64,000 nt of DNA, from the NCBI GenBank assembly GCA_020831625.1, contig JAFIGD010000005.1, positions 1 to 64,000 on the forward strand. The letters are read 5' to 3'. Below, one piece after another: positions 8,542-22,290 of the stretch (position 1 is the stretch's first letter; each line of letters starts with the position of its first letter). Both the position numbers and the translations under genes were made by a program. Source of the DNA: Verrucomicrobiota bacterium. Its GTDB lineage: Bacteria; Verrucomicrobiota; Kiritimatiellia; SS1-B-03-39; UBA6053. The notes under the pieces were generated by a model. It did no database searches. It was not told where the DNA came from and was given only the letters and a program-made list of their open reading frames with translations.

Positions 8542-9750
8542 ATGGCGAAGGAAAAATTCGAACGGACCAAGCCCCACGTGAACGTGGGCACAATCGGACA
8601 CGTGGACCACGGCAAGACCACCCTGACTGCCGCGATCACCCACGTACAGGCCCTCAAAGGTCTGGCCAAAGACATTGCCTACGACGAAGTGGCGAAAGCT
8701 TCTGAATCCCAGGGCCGTCGTGACGCATCCAAGATCGTGACGATTTCCACCTCTCACGTTGAATACGAGAGCCCCAACCGGCACTACGCCCACGTCGACT
8801 GTCCCGGACACGCGGACTATGTGAAAAACATGATCACCGGTGCCGCTCAGATGGACGGCGCGATTCTGGTGGTTTCCGCGGTGGACGGCCCCATGCCCCA
8901 GACCCGTGAGCACATTCTGCTCGCACGTCAGGTCGGTGTGCCCGCGATCGTGGTGTTCATGAACAAAGTGGACCTGGTGGACGACGAGGAACTGCTTGAC
9001 CTGGTCGAGCTGGAAGTCCGCGAACTGCTTTCCAAATATGATTTCCCCGGTGACGATCTTCCGGTGATCCGCGGTTCGGCTCTGGCCGGATTGAAAGCGG
9101 GTTCCGCTGACGATGCAGGCTGCGGATCCATCACCGAACTGATCGAAGCCCTCGACACGTACATCGAAGAGCCCGTCCGCGATGTGGACCAGCCTTTCCT
9201 GATGCCGATCGAAGACGTGTTCTCCATTGAAGGCCGCGGCACTGTGGTGACCGGCCGTGTGGAACGCGGTGTTGTGAAAACCGGTGACGAAGTTCAGATC
9301 GTCGGGATCAATGATACCGCCAAGACCACCGTGACCGGCGTTGAAATGTTCCGCAAGGAACTCGGTGTCGGCCAGGCCGGCGACAACGTTGGCTGCCTGC
9401 TCCGCGGCACCAAAAAAGACGACGTGCAGCGTGGTCAGGTGTTGGCGAAAACCGGCACGATCACTCCGCACACGGTGTTCAAATGCGAAGTCTACGTTCT
9501 GTCCAAGGACGAAGGCGGACGCCACACCCCGTTCTTCAAAGGCTACCGTCCCCAGTTCTACTTCCGCACCACGGACGTGACCGGTGACATCGAGCTGCCC
9601 GAAGGCGTGGAAATGGTGATGCCCGGAGACAACGTGTCCATGAACGTGACGCTGATTCAGCCGATCGCGATGGAACAGCACATGCGCTTCGCGATCCGCG
9701 AAGGCGGCCGCACCGTCGGTGCCGGTCGTGTTGTCGAAATCATCAAGTAA
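8542..9750 (+). CDS. tuf: Elongation factor Tu
   Basis: A 402-residue GTPase delivering aminoacyl-tRNA to the ribosome. GHVDHGKT (P loop, residues 19-26), DCPGH (86-90) and NKVD are all present, followed by beta-barrel domains 2 and 3 ending in [11 protein letters not shown]. The ATG at 8542 follows TAGGAG. Switch I is unusual: the RGITI motif normally preceding NTSHVEY is replaced by KIVTI (residues 64-68), and the preceding effector loop ([20 protein letters not shown]) does not match the usual sequence, although the GTP-sensing Thr (Thr67) is kept. I recall similar switch I changes in verrucomicrobial EF-Tu. The tuf-trpT-secE-nusG order is typical. Confidence 0.97.
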   Translation: MAKEKFERTKPHVNVGTIGHVDHGKTTLTAAITHVQALKGLAKDIAYDEVAKASESQGRRDASKIVTISTSHVEYESPNRHYAHVDCPGHADYVKNMITGAAQMDGAILVVSAVDGPMPQTREHILLARQVGVPAIVVFMNKVDLVDDEELLDLVELEVRELLSKYDFPGDDLPVIRGSALAGLKAGSADDAGCGSITELIEALDTYIEEPVRDVDQPFLMPIEDVFSIEGRGTVVTGRVERGVVKTGDEVQIVGINDTAKTTVTGVEMFRKELGVGQAGDNVGCLLRGTKKDDVQRGQVLAKTGTITPHTVFKCEVYVLSKDEGGRHTPFFKGYRPQFYFRTTDVTGDIELPEGVEMVMPGDNVSMNVTLIQPIAMEQHMRFAIREGGRTVGAGRVVEIIK

Positions 9751-9767
9751 TTCACCTTTAATCGTTT

Positions 9768-9795
9768 GAGCCCCGGTCCGACCGGGCCGGGGTTC
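9768..9795 (+). other. GC-rich hairpin between tuf and tRNA-Trp
   Basis: GAGCCCCGGTCC (9768-9779) pairs with GGGCCGGGGTTC (9784-9795) across a 4-nt loop, including G-U pairs. No T run follows, so it is more likely a processing or mRNA-stability structure, or a partial attenuator, than a full terminator. Confidence 0.55.
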
Positions 9796-9848
9796 AGGCG
9801 GTGACGTTTCTCTTTGCGGAGAAGCGCCGGATTCATCATTCTTCTTAC

Positions 9849-9924
9849 AGGTCAGTAGCTCAATTGGCAGAGCACCGGTCTCCAAAACCGGGGGTTGGGG
9901 GTTCGAGGCCCTCCTGACCTGCCA
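9849..9924 (+). tRNA. trpT: tRNA-Trp (CCA anticodon)
   Basis: A 76-nt cloverleaf. The acceptor AGGTCAG pairs with CTGACCT, the anticodon loop is CTCCAAA with anticodon CCA, the T loop is TTCGAGG, and the 3' CCA is encoded at 9922-9924. It lies between tuf and secE, the common bacterial position. Confidence 0.96.
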
Positions 9925-9979
9925 CTTTTTGACCCGCCTTCGGGCAGGCAACCATTCACGCTAATCCAACGTCCCTTTT

Positions 9980-10177
9980 ATGGAATCAACCGGACCCTTC
10001 TCACGTGTCGGCACCTTTATCAAAGATGTGCAGGCGGAACTGCTGAAATGCACCTGGCCCACCTGGCCGGAACTGCGTCAATCCACGCTGGTCGTGATTG
10101 TCAGCTTTCTTTTGTTGGGGCTGTTTGTTTCCGTTTCGGATATAATTTTGCGCTGGCTGGTGCAGGTCATTCTTTAA
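9980..10177 (+). CDS. secE: Preprotein translocase subunit SecE
   Basis: A 65-residue single-span SecE, the short form found outside the enterobacteria. The cytosolic amphipathic helix contains FIKDVQAELLKCTWPTWPEL, matching the family pattern of Lys-x-x-x-W-P followed by an acidic helix. One transmembrane helix follows at about residues 40-62. It clamps the two halves of SecY in the SecYEG channel. It is followed by nusG, as in most bacteria. Confidence 0.95.
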   Translation: MESTGPFSRVGTFIKDVQAELLKCTWPTWPELRQSTLVVIVSFLLLGLFVSVSDIILRWLVQVIL

Positions 10178-10204
10178 CCCGTGTCCGTGGAGACGTACCC
10201 TAAA

Positions 10205-10750
10205 ATGAAAATGCAATGGTTTGTCTTACACTGTCTTTCCGGACAGGAATTTAAAATCAAACAGAACATTGACCGCCGCATCCAAATCGAGGAGGTGGGG
10301 GATCTGGTTGAGGAGATTCTGATTCCGACGGAGAAGGTTTCGGAAACGAAACTTGGCAAGAAGCGTGAAATGACCCGGAAGTTTTTCCCCGGATATGTTC
10401 TGGGAAAATTAGCCCTTTACAACGACGACAACAGTATCAACGAACGGACCTGGCATTTCATTCAGGATACACCCGGAATCATCGGGTTTATCGGCGGCGA
10501 AAAGCCGGCGCCGTTACGGCAGAGCGAAGTGGAAAGCATCCTCCATCAGATCGAAGACAAGAAAGCGAAAGTCACACCCAAGGTCAATTTTGAGCCGGGT
10601 GAAGTGGTGAAAATCATTGACGGACCGTTTGAAAACTTCACCGGTCCGGTCATGGAGATCACCGACAAGATCGTGAAGGTGGATGTGGACATTTTCGGAC
10701 GCAAAGTGACGGTTGAGTGCGAATACTGGCAAGTCGAAAAAATCAGCTAG
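10205..10750 (+). CDS. nusG: Transcription termination/antitermination factor NusG
   Basis: A 181-residue NusG. The N-terminal NGN domain ([13 protein letters not shown] at the start, FPGYVLGKL in the middle) binds RNA polymerase. The C-terminal KOW domain ([19 protein letters not shown], residues ~126-181) contacts Rho or ribosomal protein S10. I chose the ATG at 10205 because it gives the usual MKMQWFVLH start; a GTG at 10181 would add eight residues with no family support. The lysine-rich linker between the domains is slightly longer than in E. coli. Confidence 0.95.
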   Translation: MKMQWFVLHCLSGQEFKIKQNIDRRIQIEEVGDLVEEILIPTEKVSETKLGKKREMTRKFFPGYVLGKLALYNDDNSINERTWHFIQDTPGIIGFIGGEKPAPLRQSEVESILHQIEDKKAKVTPKVNFEPGEVVKIIDGPFENFTGPVMEITDKIVKVDVDIFGRKVTVECEYWQVEKIS

Positions 10751-10766
10751 GTGTGGAACCGATAAC

Positions 10767-11189
10767 ATGGCAAAAAAGATAACAGGTTATATTAAACTGC
10801 AGATTCCCGCCGGACAGGCGAATCCGGCACCTCCGATTGGACCCGCACTGGGTTCCAAAGGGGTGAACATTATGGAATTCTGCAAAGCGTACAACGCAGC
10901 GACCCAGGACAAGGTCGGTCTGGTGATTCCCGTGGTGATCACGGTGTATCAGGACCGCTCCTTTACCTTCGAGCTGAAGAGTCCGCCGGCGTCCGTTCTT
11001 TTGAAGAAGGCCGCGGGGATTGCCAAGGGCAGTCCCGTCCCGAACCGCAATAAAGTGGGCAAGGTCACCCGTGACCAGCTCGTGAAAATCGCGGAAGAGA
11101 AAAAATCCGATTTAAATGCCGCAAGTGTGGACGCCGCCGTCGAGATGATCGCCGGCACCGCGCGCAGCATGGGCATCGAGGTGGAGTAA
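10767..11189 (+). CDS. rplK: 50S ribosomal protein L11
   Basis: A 140-residue L11 with the proline-rich N-terminal domain ([20 protein letters not shown]) that binds the GTPase-associated rRNA region and is the usual target of thiopeptides. The C-terminal RNA-binding domain ends in [10 protein letters not shown]. The start is the ATG at 10767 ([14 protein letters not shown]); in-frame sequence upstream belongs to the intergenic region after nusG. It is followed four bases later by rplA. Confidence 0.97.
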   Translation: MAKKITGYIKLQIPAGQANPAPPIGPALGSKGVNIMEFCKAYNAATQDKVGLVIPVVITVYQDRSFTFELKSPPASVLLKKAAGIAKGSPVPNRNKVGKVTRDQLVKIAEEKKSDLNAASVDAAVEMIAGTARSMGIEVE

Positions 11190-11193
11190 TTCT

Positions 11194-11889
11194 ATGGCAA
11201 AGCATGGAAAAAAATATCGTAAAGTGACAGAGCATCTGTCTCCGGGCAAGGTCTTCGGTCTCAACGAAGCTGTGGAATTTCTGAAAAAGAACACCTTCAC
11301 AAAATTCGATGAAACCGCGGAAATCGCTTTCCGTCTGGGCGTGGACCCGACAAAGTCGGACCAGTCCGTCCGCGGCAGTGTTTCGCTGCCGCACGGTTCC
11401 GGTAAAGATGTCCGCGTGATCGTGTTCGCCAGCGGCCCCGCCGCCGACGAGGCGCGTGAAGCCGGCGCGAATGAAGTGGGCTTTCAGGAGCTGATCGACA
11501 AGGTGAAGGGGGGCTGGGTTGATTTTGATATCGCCATCGCCACCACCGACGCCATGGCGGAAGTCCGTAAGCTGGGTAAAGTGCTGGGTCCCCGCGGCCT
11601 GATGCCGAATCCGCGCGCCGGAACGGTGACAGAAGACACCGCCGCCGCCGTGAAACAGTTTAAAGCGGGCCGGGTGGAGTTCAAGATGGACAAAGCCGGC
11701 AACGTCAACATTCCTTTCGGCAAGCTGAGTTTTGAACCGGCAATGCTCGAGGAGAATGGCAAAGCGGTGATAGCCGCAGTGATGGCCGCCAAGCCCCAAG
11801 CCTGCAAAGGCGTTTATGTTAAAAAAGTGACGGTCAGCAGCACCATGGGTCCGGGACTTCCTCTGGAAGCCCGCGAGCTGAGTGTCTGA
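11194..11889 (+). CDS. rplA: 50S ribosomal protein L1
   Basis: A 231-residue L1 of normal length, with KVLGPRGLMPNPRAGTVT (the conserved L1 signature) and C-terminal STMGPGLPLEARELSV. It forms the L1 stalk and in many bacteria represses its own rplKA mRNA. It is separated from rplK by four bases, so translation is probably coupled. Confidence 0.97.
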   Translation: MAKHGKKYRKVTEHLSPGKVFGLNEAVEFLKKNTFTKFDETAEIAFRLGVDPTKSDQSVRGSVSLPHGSGKDVRVIVFASGPAADEAREAGANEVGFQELIDKVKGGWVDFDIAIATTDAMAEVRKLGKVLGPRGLMPNPRAGTVTEDTAAAVKQFKAGRVEFKMDKAGNVNIPFGKLSFEPAMLEENGKAVIAAVMAAKPQACKGVYVKKVTVSSTMGPGLPLEARELSV

Positions 11890-11908
11890 TTCCGGGAGGG
11901 TTCAAATT

Positions 11909-12427
11909 ATGCGATCTGAAAAAGAATCAATGTTGAATGAAATGCGCGGCCGGGTGGAGAAATCCGGTTACGTGATTCTCGCGGACTTCGGTTCCATGAA
12001 CGTGGAAACCACCCAGGAACTGCGCGCGCGCCTTCGCGGTGTTGACGCGGAATTCCACGTGGTGAAAAACCGTATTTTCCAGCATCTCACGCCGGAAATC
12101 GGTGTGGAGGAGCTTCGCTCCGGCCTGAACGGCCGCACGGGCGTGGTGACCGGAACCGGTGAAGTCACGGAAGTGGCCAAAACCCTTCGCGCCTTTATCA
12201 AAGAAAAAAACACGCCGTCGATGAAGATGGGCGCGCTGGAAGGCGCGTTCCTCACCGAGGCGGATATTGAGAATTTGGCCACCCTGCCGTCGAAAGACGA
12301 AATGCGGGCCAAGTTGCTCGGCACGCTGGCCGCGCCGATGTCGCAGACCGTGGGCGTGTTGAACCAGAAGCTCTGCTCGCTGTTGTATGTTCTTAAAGCC
12401 GTCGAGACCCAAAAGGCCGAAGGCTGA
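11909..12427 (+). CDS. rplJ: 50S ribosomal protein L10
   Basis: A 172-residue L10, the stalk base that carries L7/L12 dimers through its C-terminal helix. Typical segments are ADFGSMNVETTQELRARLR and VVKNRIFQHL. The start chosen is the ATG at 11909, preceded by GGGAGGG at good spacing. A GTG at 11882 inside the end of rplA would add nine residues with no support. It is separated from rplL by 79 bp. Confidence 0.95.
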   Translation: MRSEKESMLNEMRGRVEKSGYVILADFGSMNVETTQELRARLRGVDAEFHVVKNRIFQHLTPEIGVEELRSGLNGRTGVVTGTGEVTEVAKTLRAFIKEKNTPSMKMGALEGAFLTEADIENLATLPSKDEMRAKLLGTLAAPMSQTVGVLNQKLCSLLYVLKAVETQKAEG

Positions 12428-12506
12428 AATCAATCACCGGGCGGTGAAATGCCCGACCGTAAAGTTTCCAACCTGAGTTAAGTACCAAATATCAAGGAGA
12501 ATGATC

Positions 12507-12923
12507 ATGTCCGAAGACGTGAAAACTGAAGAAGCCCCTCAGCTCGAAGGCAAAATGGCTGAGTTCGTAGACTGGATTGAAACGATTTCCGTTTTGGAAT
12601 TGTCCAAGCTTGTCAAAGCCCTGGAAGTTCGTCTGGGAGTTTCCGCCGCCGCGCCTGTCGCAGCAGCAGCAGCTCCGGCCGCGGGTGGCGACGCCCCCGC
12701 CGCTGAAGAACAGACTGAATTCGATGTGGTGTTGACCGGTGCCGGCAGCCAGAAGATCCAGGTCATTAAAGAACTGCGCGCCATTACCGGTGCCGGTTTG
12801 AAAGAAGCCAAAGAAATGTCTGAAGCCTCCAATCCGGTTGTTAAAGCCGGCGTTTCGAAGGCGGAAGCCGACGAGATCAAAGCCAAACTGGAAGGCGCGG
12901 GCGCTTCTGTCGAAATCAAGTAA
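12507..12923 (+). CDS. rplL: 50S ribosomal protein L7/L12
   Basis: A 138-residue L7/L12. The N-terminal dimerisation helices ([15 protein letters not shown]) are followed by an Ala-rich hinge (residues ~50-68) and the C-terminal domain that contacts translation factors ([20 protein letters not shown]). Two ATGs lie two codons apart. AAGGAGA abuts the first (12501) directly but is six bases from the second (12507), so 12507 is the better start. Confidence 0.96.
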   Translation: MSEDVKTEEAPQLEGKMAEFVDWIETISVLELSKLVKALEVRLGVSAAAPVAAAAAPAAGGDAPAAEEQTEFDVVLTGAGSQKIQVIKELRAITGAGLKEAKEMSEASNPVVKAGVSKAEADEIKAKLEGAGASVEIK

Positions 12924-12948
12924 TTTACAACTTGACCCTAAATATGTG

Positions 12949-12978
12949 TCACCACCGTCCGAATTGCGACGGTGGTGA
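12949..12978 (+). other. Perfect 11-bp hairpin between rplL and rpoB
   Basis: TCACCACCGTC (12949-12959) pairs perfectly with GACGGTGGTGA (12968-12978) around an 8-nt loop. No T run follows. In E. coli the same gap carries an attenuator and an RNase III site that lower rpoBC expression relative to L7/L12; this hairpin is well placed for the same role, which is an inference. Confidence 0.65.
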
Positions 12979-13050
12979 CCTGTTCGCTTGCCTGCAAGAC
13001 GTTTTTACGCTCTCTGCAGGCGTTTCCAACTTTCCTCGATAAGGTGCAGC

Positions 13051-16000
13051 ATGGCTGAGAGAACGAATTACGGAACCATTGAAGAGGTGATCACACCTCC
13101 AAACCTCATTGAGATCCAACGCAAATCCTTCATGGAGTTTCTCCAGGCGGATTTGGATCCGATGAAACGAGAACCTGTCGGATTTCAGGCGGTGTTCAAA
13201 GAGATTTTCCCCATTGAGAGTCATGACGGCCAGTGCGCGCTTGATTTCGTGAAATACGAAATCCAGCCCGCAAAGATGACAGAGATGGAATGCCTTCGTG
13301 AAGGCACGACATACGCGGCCCCCTTTTATGTCACTTTCCGTCTGAAAGACGGAGAGGAAGTCCGTGAAGAGGATATCTTCATGGGCGAGATCCCCCTGAT
13401 GACCCGCACGGGCAGCTTTATCATCAACGGCGCCGAGCGCGTTATTGTGAGTCAGTTGCACCGCTCCCCGGGGATTTGCTTTGAGCAGAGCACCCATGCA
13501 AACGGCTCCATCCTGTATTCGTACCGGATTATTCCGGACCGCGGGTCCTGGATTGAAGTTCAGTTTGACACCAATGATCTAATCAACATTTACCTCGACC
13601 GCAAGCGCCGCCGCCGGAAGTTTCTGGCCCCGACGCTGTTCCGGGCCATGGGCCACGGAACCGACGAGGAATTGCTGGGTCTGTATTACACGTTTGAAAA
13701 AATCTCGGTGACGAAGAAGGTCAAAGAGGCGGACTTGATCAACAAGGTGCTGAAAGCCGACGTGGTCGATCCGGATTCGCAGACGCTGATCGCCCGGAAG
13801 TACGAGCCGATGACGCTGGACCTGATTTCGCAGATCGCGGAAGCCGGGTACACCTCCATCGAGGTTGTGGATATTTCGTTTGACGAAGGCCTGTTCCTGA
13901 AGTCTGTCGAGAAAGATCCCAGCCGCGATACCGAAGAGGCTTTGAAAGATATTTATGCGAAACTGCGTCCCGGCGATCCGCCCTCCGTGGCCAACGCCAA
14001 GCAGATGCTGAAGCGGATCTTCGGCGATCCCCGCCGCTATGATTTGGGCCGGGTTGGACGCTATAAAATCCGCCAGAAACTGAACAATCCCGCCAACCCG
14101 GATTCCCGGGTGCTGGAGCGTGAGGACTTGGTGGAAGCGACCCGCTATCTGCTCAAACTGCGTTTGGGTGAAGGCTCGATTGACGATATCGACCATCTGG
14201 GCAGCCGCCGTGTCCGTACCGTGGGTGAACTCATGGAAGGGCAGGTCCGTGTGGGTCTGGCCCGTACCGAACGTCTGGCGCGCGAGCGCATGACGGTGTT
14301 CGACGCCACGGTTGAAAAACTGACCCCGCAGCGTTTGGTGAACCCCAAGGCGATGTCGGCGGTGATCAAAGACTTCTTCGGCCGCTCCCAGTTGTCGCAG
14401 TTCATGGACCAGACCAATCCTCTGGCGGAACTGACGCACAAGCGCCGTATGTCCGCATTGGGCCCCGGCGGTCTGAGCCGTGAGCGCGCGGGCTTTGAAG
14501 TCCGTGACGTGCACACCTCGCACTATGGCCGTATCTGCCCGATTGAAACACCGGAAGGACCCAACATCGGTCTGATCAGTTCGCTGGCGACCTATGCGCG
14601 GGTAAACGAGTTCGGTTTCATTGAGAGTCCGTACCGCGTGGTGCGCGACAGTATCGTGACCAAGGACGTGGTCTTTTTGTCCGGTGATGACGAAGAACGC
14701 TTCATTATCGCCCAGGCGAACGCGCCGCTGGATGAAAACGGCAAATTCGTGAACGACACGGTTTCGGTCCGGCGCGCGGGTGAATTTGAACTGGTGACCG
14801 CTGACAAGGTGACGCACATGGATGTGTCCCCGCTGCAGATGGTTTCGGTGGCGACCTCGCTGATTCCCTTCCTGGAGCATGACGACGCGAACCGCGCTTT
14901 GATGGGTTCGAACATGCAGCGCCAGGCGGTGCCGCTGATGGTGACCGACCGTCCCTTCGTGGGCACGGGTGTCGAGGCCCGCGTGGCCCGGGACTCGGGT
15001 GTGGTTGTGGTGGCCCGGGCGGACGGAATTGTCGCGCGGGTGACCGCCCGCGAGGTGATTGTCAGCCGTGACGGCGCGCCGCCGACCCGCCGGACGCCGG
15101 AAACGGAGTACGAGCGGTACGAAATGCGTAAATTCATGCGCACCAACGCCGGAACCTGCGCGAACAACCGTCCGATTGTCAAGATCGGGCAGAAGGTGAC
15201 CGCGGGCCAGGTGCTCGCGGACGGCGCGGCGACGGATCAGGGCGAACTGGCTCTGGGCCGGAACGTGCTGGTGGCGTTCATGCCCTGGTGCGGTTACAAC
15301 TACGAAGACTCGATTTTGCTGAACGAGCGGATCGTCAAAGAAGACGTGTACACCTCGATTCACATTGAGGAGTTTGAGTGTGACGCGCGTGACACCAAGC
15401 TGGGTCCGGAGGAAATTACCCGGGATATTCCCAACGTCGGGGAAGAGGCTTTGAAAAACCTCGACCATGACGGGATTATCCGCGTGGGCGCCGAAGTGAA
15501 GCCCGGTGATATTCTGGTCGGTAAAATCACGCCGAAGAGCGAAACCGAACTGGCGCCGGAAGAGCGTCTGCTCCGGGCGATTTTCGGTGAGAAAGCCGCG
15601 GATGTCCGCGACACCTCGCTGACGGTTCCCTCGGGCACCTTCGGGATTGTGATGGACGTGAAAATCGCGTCCCGCAATTCCACCCAGAAGAGCAACAAGT
15701 TGACGCCCAGTGAAAAGCGGCGTCAGGCGAAGGCGATTCACGAGGATCATAAATCGAAATCCTCGAAAATCACCGAAGACCTGACCGAGGCGCTGAGCAA
15801 CATTCTTCTGGGGGAGAAGATTCCGTTGGACGTGGTGAATTCCCGCACCGACGAGATCATCATTCCTGCGAACCGGAAGATCACCAAGACGCTGCTGCGC
15901 AAGCTGGCGGCGGCCCACAAGCATGTGGAAATCGATCCGAGTCCGATACAGATCAAGATCCAGGGGATCATCAGCGACTTCAACAGCAAGTTCGCGGAAC

Positions 16001-16806
16001 TGGAGGAGGAGTACGACCGGAACATGGAGCGCCTTGAAAGCGGCGACGAAGTGGATCCCGGCGTGGTGAAGAAGGTCAAAGTCTACCTCGCGAGCAAGAA
16101 AAAGCTCTCGGTGGGGGACAAGATGGCCGGACGTCACGGAAACAAAGGTGTGGTGGCCCGGATTGTGCCCGAGGAGGACATGCCGTTCCTTCCGGACGGA
16201 ACCCCGGTCGATATCGTGCTGAACCCGCTCGGGGTGCCGAGCCGTATGAACATTGGACAGGTGCTGGAAACGCATCTGGGCTGGGCGTGCCAGAAACTGG
16301 GCATGTACGCGGCCACGCCGGTGTTTGACGGGGTGCCCGAGGCCGAAATCTGGAACAAGATGGCCGAGGCGGGTCTGCCCGAAGGCGGGAAAACGCGCCT
16401 GTATGACGGCCGGACCGGTGAAGCCTTTGAACAAAAAGTGGTGGTGGGTATTATTTACATGCTCAAACTGCACCACTTGGTCAGCGACAAGATCCATGCC
16501 CGCGCGGTGGGTCCGTACTCTCTGGTCACCCAGCAGCCGCTGGGCGGCAAGGCCCAGTACGGCGGTCAGCGTTTCGGTGAAATGGAAGTCTGGGCGCTGG
16601 AGGCCTATGGCGCCGCCTACTCGCTGCAGGAAGTTCTGACGGTCAAGAGTGACGACCTTCAGGGACGGACGCGCATCTACGAGGCGATTGTCAAAGGACA
16701 CAACACCCTGGAAGCCGGTTTGCCGGAATCCTTCAACGTACTTATGAAAGAAATGATGGCATTGGGTCTGGACATCCAGGTGAAGCCCACCGCCCGGGAA
16801 GAATAA
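13051..16806 (+). CDS. rpoB: RNA polymerase beta subunit
   Basis: A 1251-residue beta subunit. The rifampicin-pocket segment reads SQFMDQTNPLAELTHKRRMSALGPGGLSRERAGFEVRD, followed by HTSHYGRICPIETPEGPNIGL, and carries the residues usual in a sensitive enzyme. GDKMAGRHGNKGV and the C-terminal GGQRFGEMEVWALEAYGA are also intact. The start is the ATG at 13051 (MAERTNYG) after AAGGTG; a longer in-frame reading from 12988 adds 21 residues with no family match. It is co-transcribed with rpoC. Confidence 0.97.
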   Translation: MAERTNYGTIEEVITPPNLIEIQRKSFMEFLQADLDPMKREPVGFQAVFKEIFPIESHDGQCALDFVKYEIQPAKMTEMECLREGTTYAAPFYVTFRLKDGEEVREEDIFMGEIPLMTRTGSFIINGAERVIVSQLHRSPGICFEQSTHANGSILYSYRIIPDRGSWIEVQFDTNDLINIYLDRKRRRRKFLAPTLFRAMGHGTDEELLGLYYTFEKISVTKKVKEADLINKVLKADVVDPDSQTLIARKYEPMTLDLISQIAEAGYTSIEVVDISFDEGLFLKSVEKDPSRDTEEALKDIYAKLRPGDPPSVANAKQMLKRIFGDPRRYDLGRVGRYKIRQKLNNPANPDSRVLEREDLVEATRYLLKLRLGEGSIDDIDHLGSRRVRTVGELMEGQVRVGLARTERLARERMTVFDATVEKLTPQRLVNPKAMSAVIKDFFGRSQLSQFMDQTNPLAELTHKRRMSALGPGGLSRERAGFEVRDVHTSHYGRICPIETPEGPNIGLISSLATYARVNEFGFIESPYRVVRDSIVTKDVVFLSGDDEERFIIAQANAPLDENGKFVNDTVSVRRAGEFELVTADKVTHMDVSPLQMVSVATSLIPFLEHDDANRALMGSNMQRQAVPLMVTDRPFVGTGVEARVARDSGVVVVARADGIVARVTAREVIVSRDGAPPTRRTPETEYERYEMRKFMRTNAGTCANNRPIVKIGQKVTAGQVLADGAATDQGELALGRNVLVAFMPWCGYNYEDSILLNERIVKEDVYTSIHIEEFECDARDTKLGPEEITRDIPNVGEEALKNLDHDGIIRVGAEVKPGDILVGKITPKSETELAPEERLLRAIFGEKAADVRDTSLTVPSGTFGIVMDVKIASRNSTQKSNKLTPSEKRRQAKAIHEDHKSKSSKITEDLTEALSNILLGEKIPLDVVNSRTDEIIIPANRKITKTLLRKLAAAHKHVEIDPSPIQIKIQGIISDFNSKFAELEEEYDRNMERLESGDEVDPGVVKKVKVYLASKKKLSVGDKMAGRHGNKGVVARIVPEEDMPFLPDGTPVDIVLNPLGVPSRMNIGQVLETHLGWACQKLGMYAATPVFDGVPEAEIWNKMAEAGLPEGGKTRLYDGRTGEAFEQKVVVGIIYMLKLHHLVSDKIHARAVGPYSLVTQQPLGGKAQYGGQRFGEMEVWALEAYGAAYSLQEVLTVKSDDLQGRTRIYEAIVKGHNTLEAGLPESFNVLMKEMMALGLDIQVKPTAREE

Positions 16807-16818
16807 TTCTTTCCTCCT

Positions 16819-16843
16819 CCCCGCGGACCTCGGGTCCGCGGGG
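16819..16843 (+). other. Strong GC hairpin between rpoB and rpoC
   Basis: CCCCGCGGACC (16819-16829) pairs perfectly with GGTCCGCGGGG (16833-16843) around a 3-nt loop, followed by CCTCTTTACC. It could cause partial termination or protect the rpoB 3' end; the weak T run argues against a full terminator. Confidence 0.55.
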
Positions 16844-16878
16844 CCTCTTTACCTCATCCCTCACGGAGAAGACAAGCT

Positions 16879-21066
<4,188 letters not shown>

Positions 21067-21071
21067 AATCT

Positions 21072-21100
21072 TTGATTGCCAGGCCGCAGGGGTTTATGCT
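21072..21100 (+). promoter_or_regulatory. Internal promoter before rpsL
   Basis: TTGATT (21072-21077), a 17-bp spacer and TATGCT (21095-21100) lie in the short gap between rpoC and rpsL. Both boxes match the consensus at four of six positions. This would let rpsL-rpsG be transcribed independently of the long upstream operon. Confidence 0.6.
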
Positions 21101-21143
21101 AACTCACGCGGCCCGATTTTATAACCTAAAGGAATGAACGAAT

Positions 21144-21551
21144 ATGCCGACCATTAACCAGCTTGTGCGACAGGGCCGCAGCCCGATCCGCAAAAAAAGC
21201 AAATCCCGCGCTCTGCAGCAGTGTCCGCAGCGCCGCGGCGTGTGTCTGTTGGTGAAAACCCAGACACCGAAGAAGCCGAACTCCGCGTTGCGGAAAATTG
21301 CGCGTGTGCGCCTGACCAACGGTCAGGAAGTCACCGCATACATTCCCGGAGAAGGGCACAACCTGCAGGAGCACAGCATGGTGCTGGTGCGTGGCGGACG
21401 TGTTCCCGACCTTCCCGGTGTGCGTTATCACATTGTGCGCGGCGCGCTGGACTGCCTTGGCGTGGACAAACGCCGTCAGGGCCGTTCCAAGTACGGCGCC
21501 AAGCGTCCCAAGCCCGGCCAGGAATCCTCCGGCGGCAAGAAGAAGAAATAA
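21144..21551 (+). CDS. rpsL: 30S ribosomal protein S12
   Basis: A 135-residue S12 with the decoding-centre loops [14 protein letters not shown] (containing the lysine changed in streptomycin resistance) and [11 protein letters not shown]. The C-terminal tail is lysine-rich and slightly longer than in E. coli. The ATG at 21144 follows AAAGGAATGAACGAAT. It is followed by rpsG after 27 bp. Confidence 0.97.
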   Translation: MPTINQLVRQGRSPIRKKSKSRALQQCPQRRGVCLLVKTQTPKKPNSALRKIARVRLTNGQEVTAYIPGEGHNLQEHSMVLVRGGRVPDLPGVRYHIVRGALDCLGVDKRRQGRSKYGAKRPKPGQESSGGKKKK

Positions 21552-21578
21552 CCCCGAATTTTCAGGAAAGAATTACTC

Positions 21579-22049
21579 ATGGCAAGACGTCATCGTTCGG
21601 TAAAGCGGGAAACCATTCCCGATCCCAAGTTTCAAAGCGCGGAAATCAGCCGGTTTATCAACCAGCTGATGCGTGACGGGAAGAAATCCGTGGCCCAAAA
21701 CGTGTTGTACACGGCGTTGGACATGGTTGAAGAAAAATCCGGGGGCACGCCCCTTGAGGTCTTTGAGGAGGCGATTGAAAACATTCGTCCCCAGCTCGAA
21801 GTCAAATCCCGCCGTGTCGGCGGCGCCACCTATCAGGTTCCGATGGAACTGTCCGCGCAGCGCAGCCGTTCGCTGGCCATGCGCTGGTTGATTCAGTACG
21901 CCAACAGCCGGAAAGGTGTGCCGATGTCCAAGGCGCTGGCGAATGAAATCGTTGACGCCTACAACAACACCGGCGCCGCGATCAAGAAGCGCGACGACAC
22001 ACACAAAATGGCCCAGGCCAACCGCGCCTTCGCCCATTACCGTTGGTAA
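21579..22049 (+). CDS. rpsG: 30S ribosomal protein S7
   Basis: A 156-residue S7, the normal length. MARRHRSVKRETIPDPKFQ begins the protein, and the 16S rRNA-binding helices include SRRVGGATYQVPMEL and the C-terminal KMAQANRAFAHYRW. It is the last gene of the operon: a terminator follows at once, and fusA and a second tuf, which usually complete the str operon, are absent. Confidence 0.97.
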   Translation: MARRHRSVKRETIPDPKFQSAEISRFINQLMRDGKKSVAQNVLYTALDMVEEKSGGTPLEVFEEAIENIRPQLEVKSRRVGGATYQVPMELSAQRSRSLAMRWLIQYANSRKGVPMSKALANEIVDAYNNTGAAIKKRDDTHKMAQANRAFAHYRW

Positions 22050-22071
22050 GGGACTGCGTGACCTAAAAAAT

Positions 22072-22099
22072 AAGACCGGTTTCAGACCGGTCTTTTTTT
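22072..22099 (+). terminator. Rho-independent terminator of the ribosomal/RNAP operon
   Basis: AAGACCGGT (22072-22080) pairs with ACCGGTCTT (22086-22094) around TTCAG, followed directly by a run of T to 22099. It lies 22 bp after the rpsG stop codon. Confidence 0.93.
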
Positions 22100-22122
22100 G
22101 TGCCCCGTTTTCGCGCTCGGAA

Positions 22123-22290
22123 TTAAACTAAAAGAGATGTGAGTTGTGCCGGGGTGATGGCTTTGACAGGGGATCGGGTGAAATCTTTGAGATTTCGGGT
22201 GACGATCATTTGCGCCCCGAATCGGATGGCGGCTGAAGCCTGCATAGCGTCTTCAAGGTCCGTTAAGCCCAGTGTCAGAGCCCTCCGCAT
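22123..22290 (-). pseudogene. C-terminal remnant of a PIN-domain toxin
   Basis: A frame too short for routine gene calling (55 codons) begins with an ATG overlapping the antitoxin gene by 16 bp. It reads LTDLEDAMQASAAIRFGAQM then IVTRNLKDFTRSPVKAITP, the last third of a PIN ribonuclease domain (conserved Asp of LED and the VTRNLKDF strand). The N-terminal ~75 residues with the first catalytic Asp are missing, so the toxin must be inactive. Its end lies just past the rpsG terminator. Confidence 0.7.
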
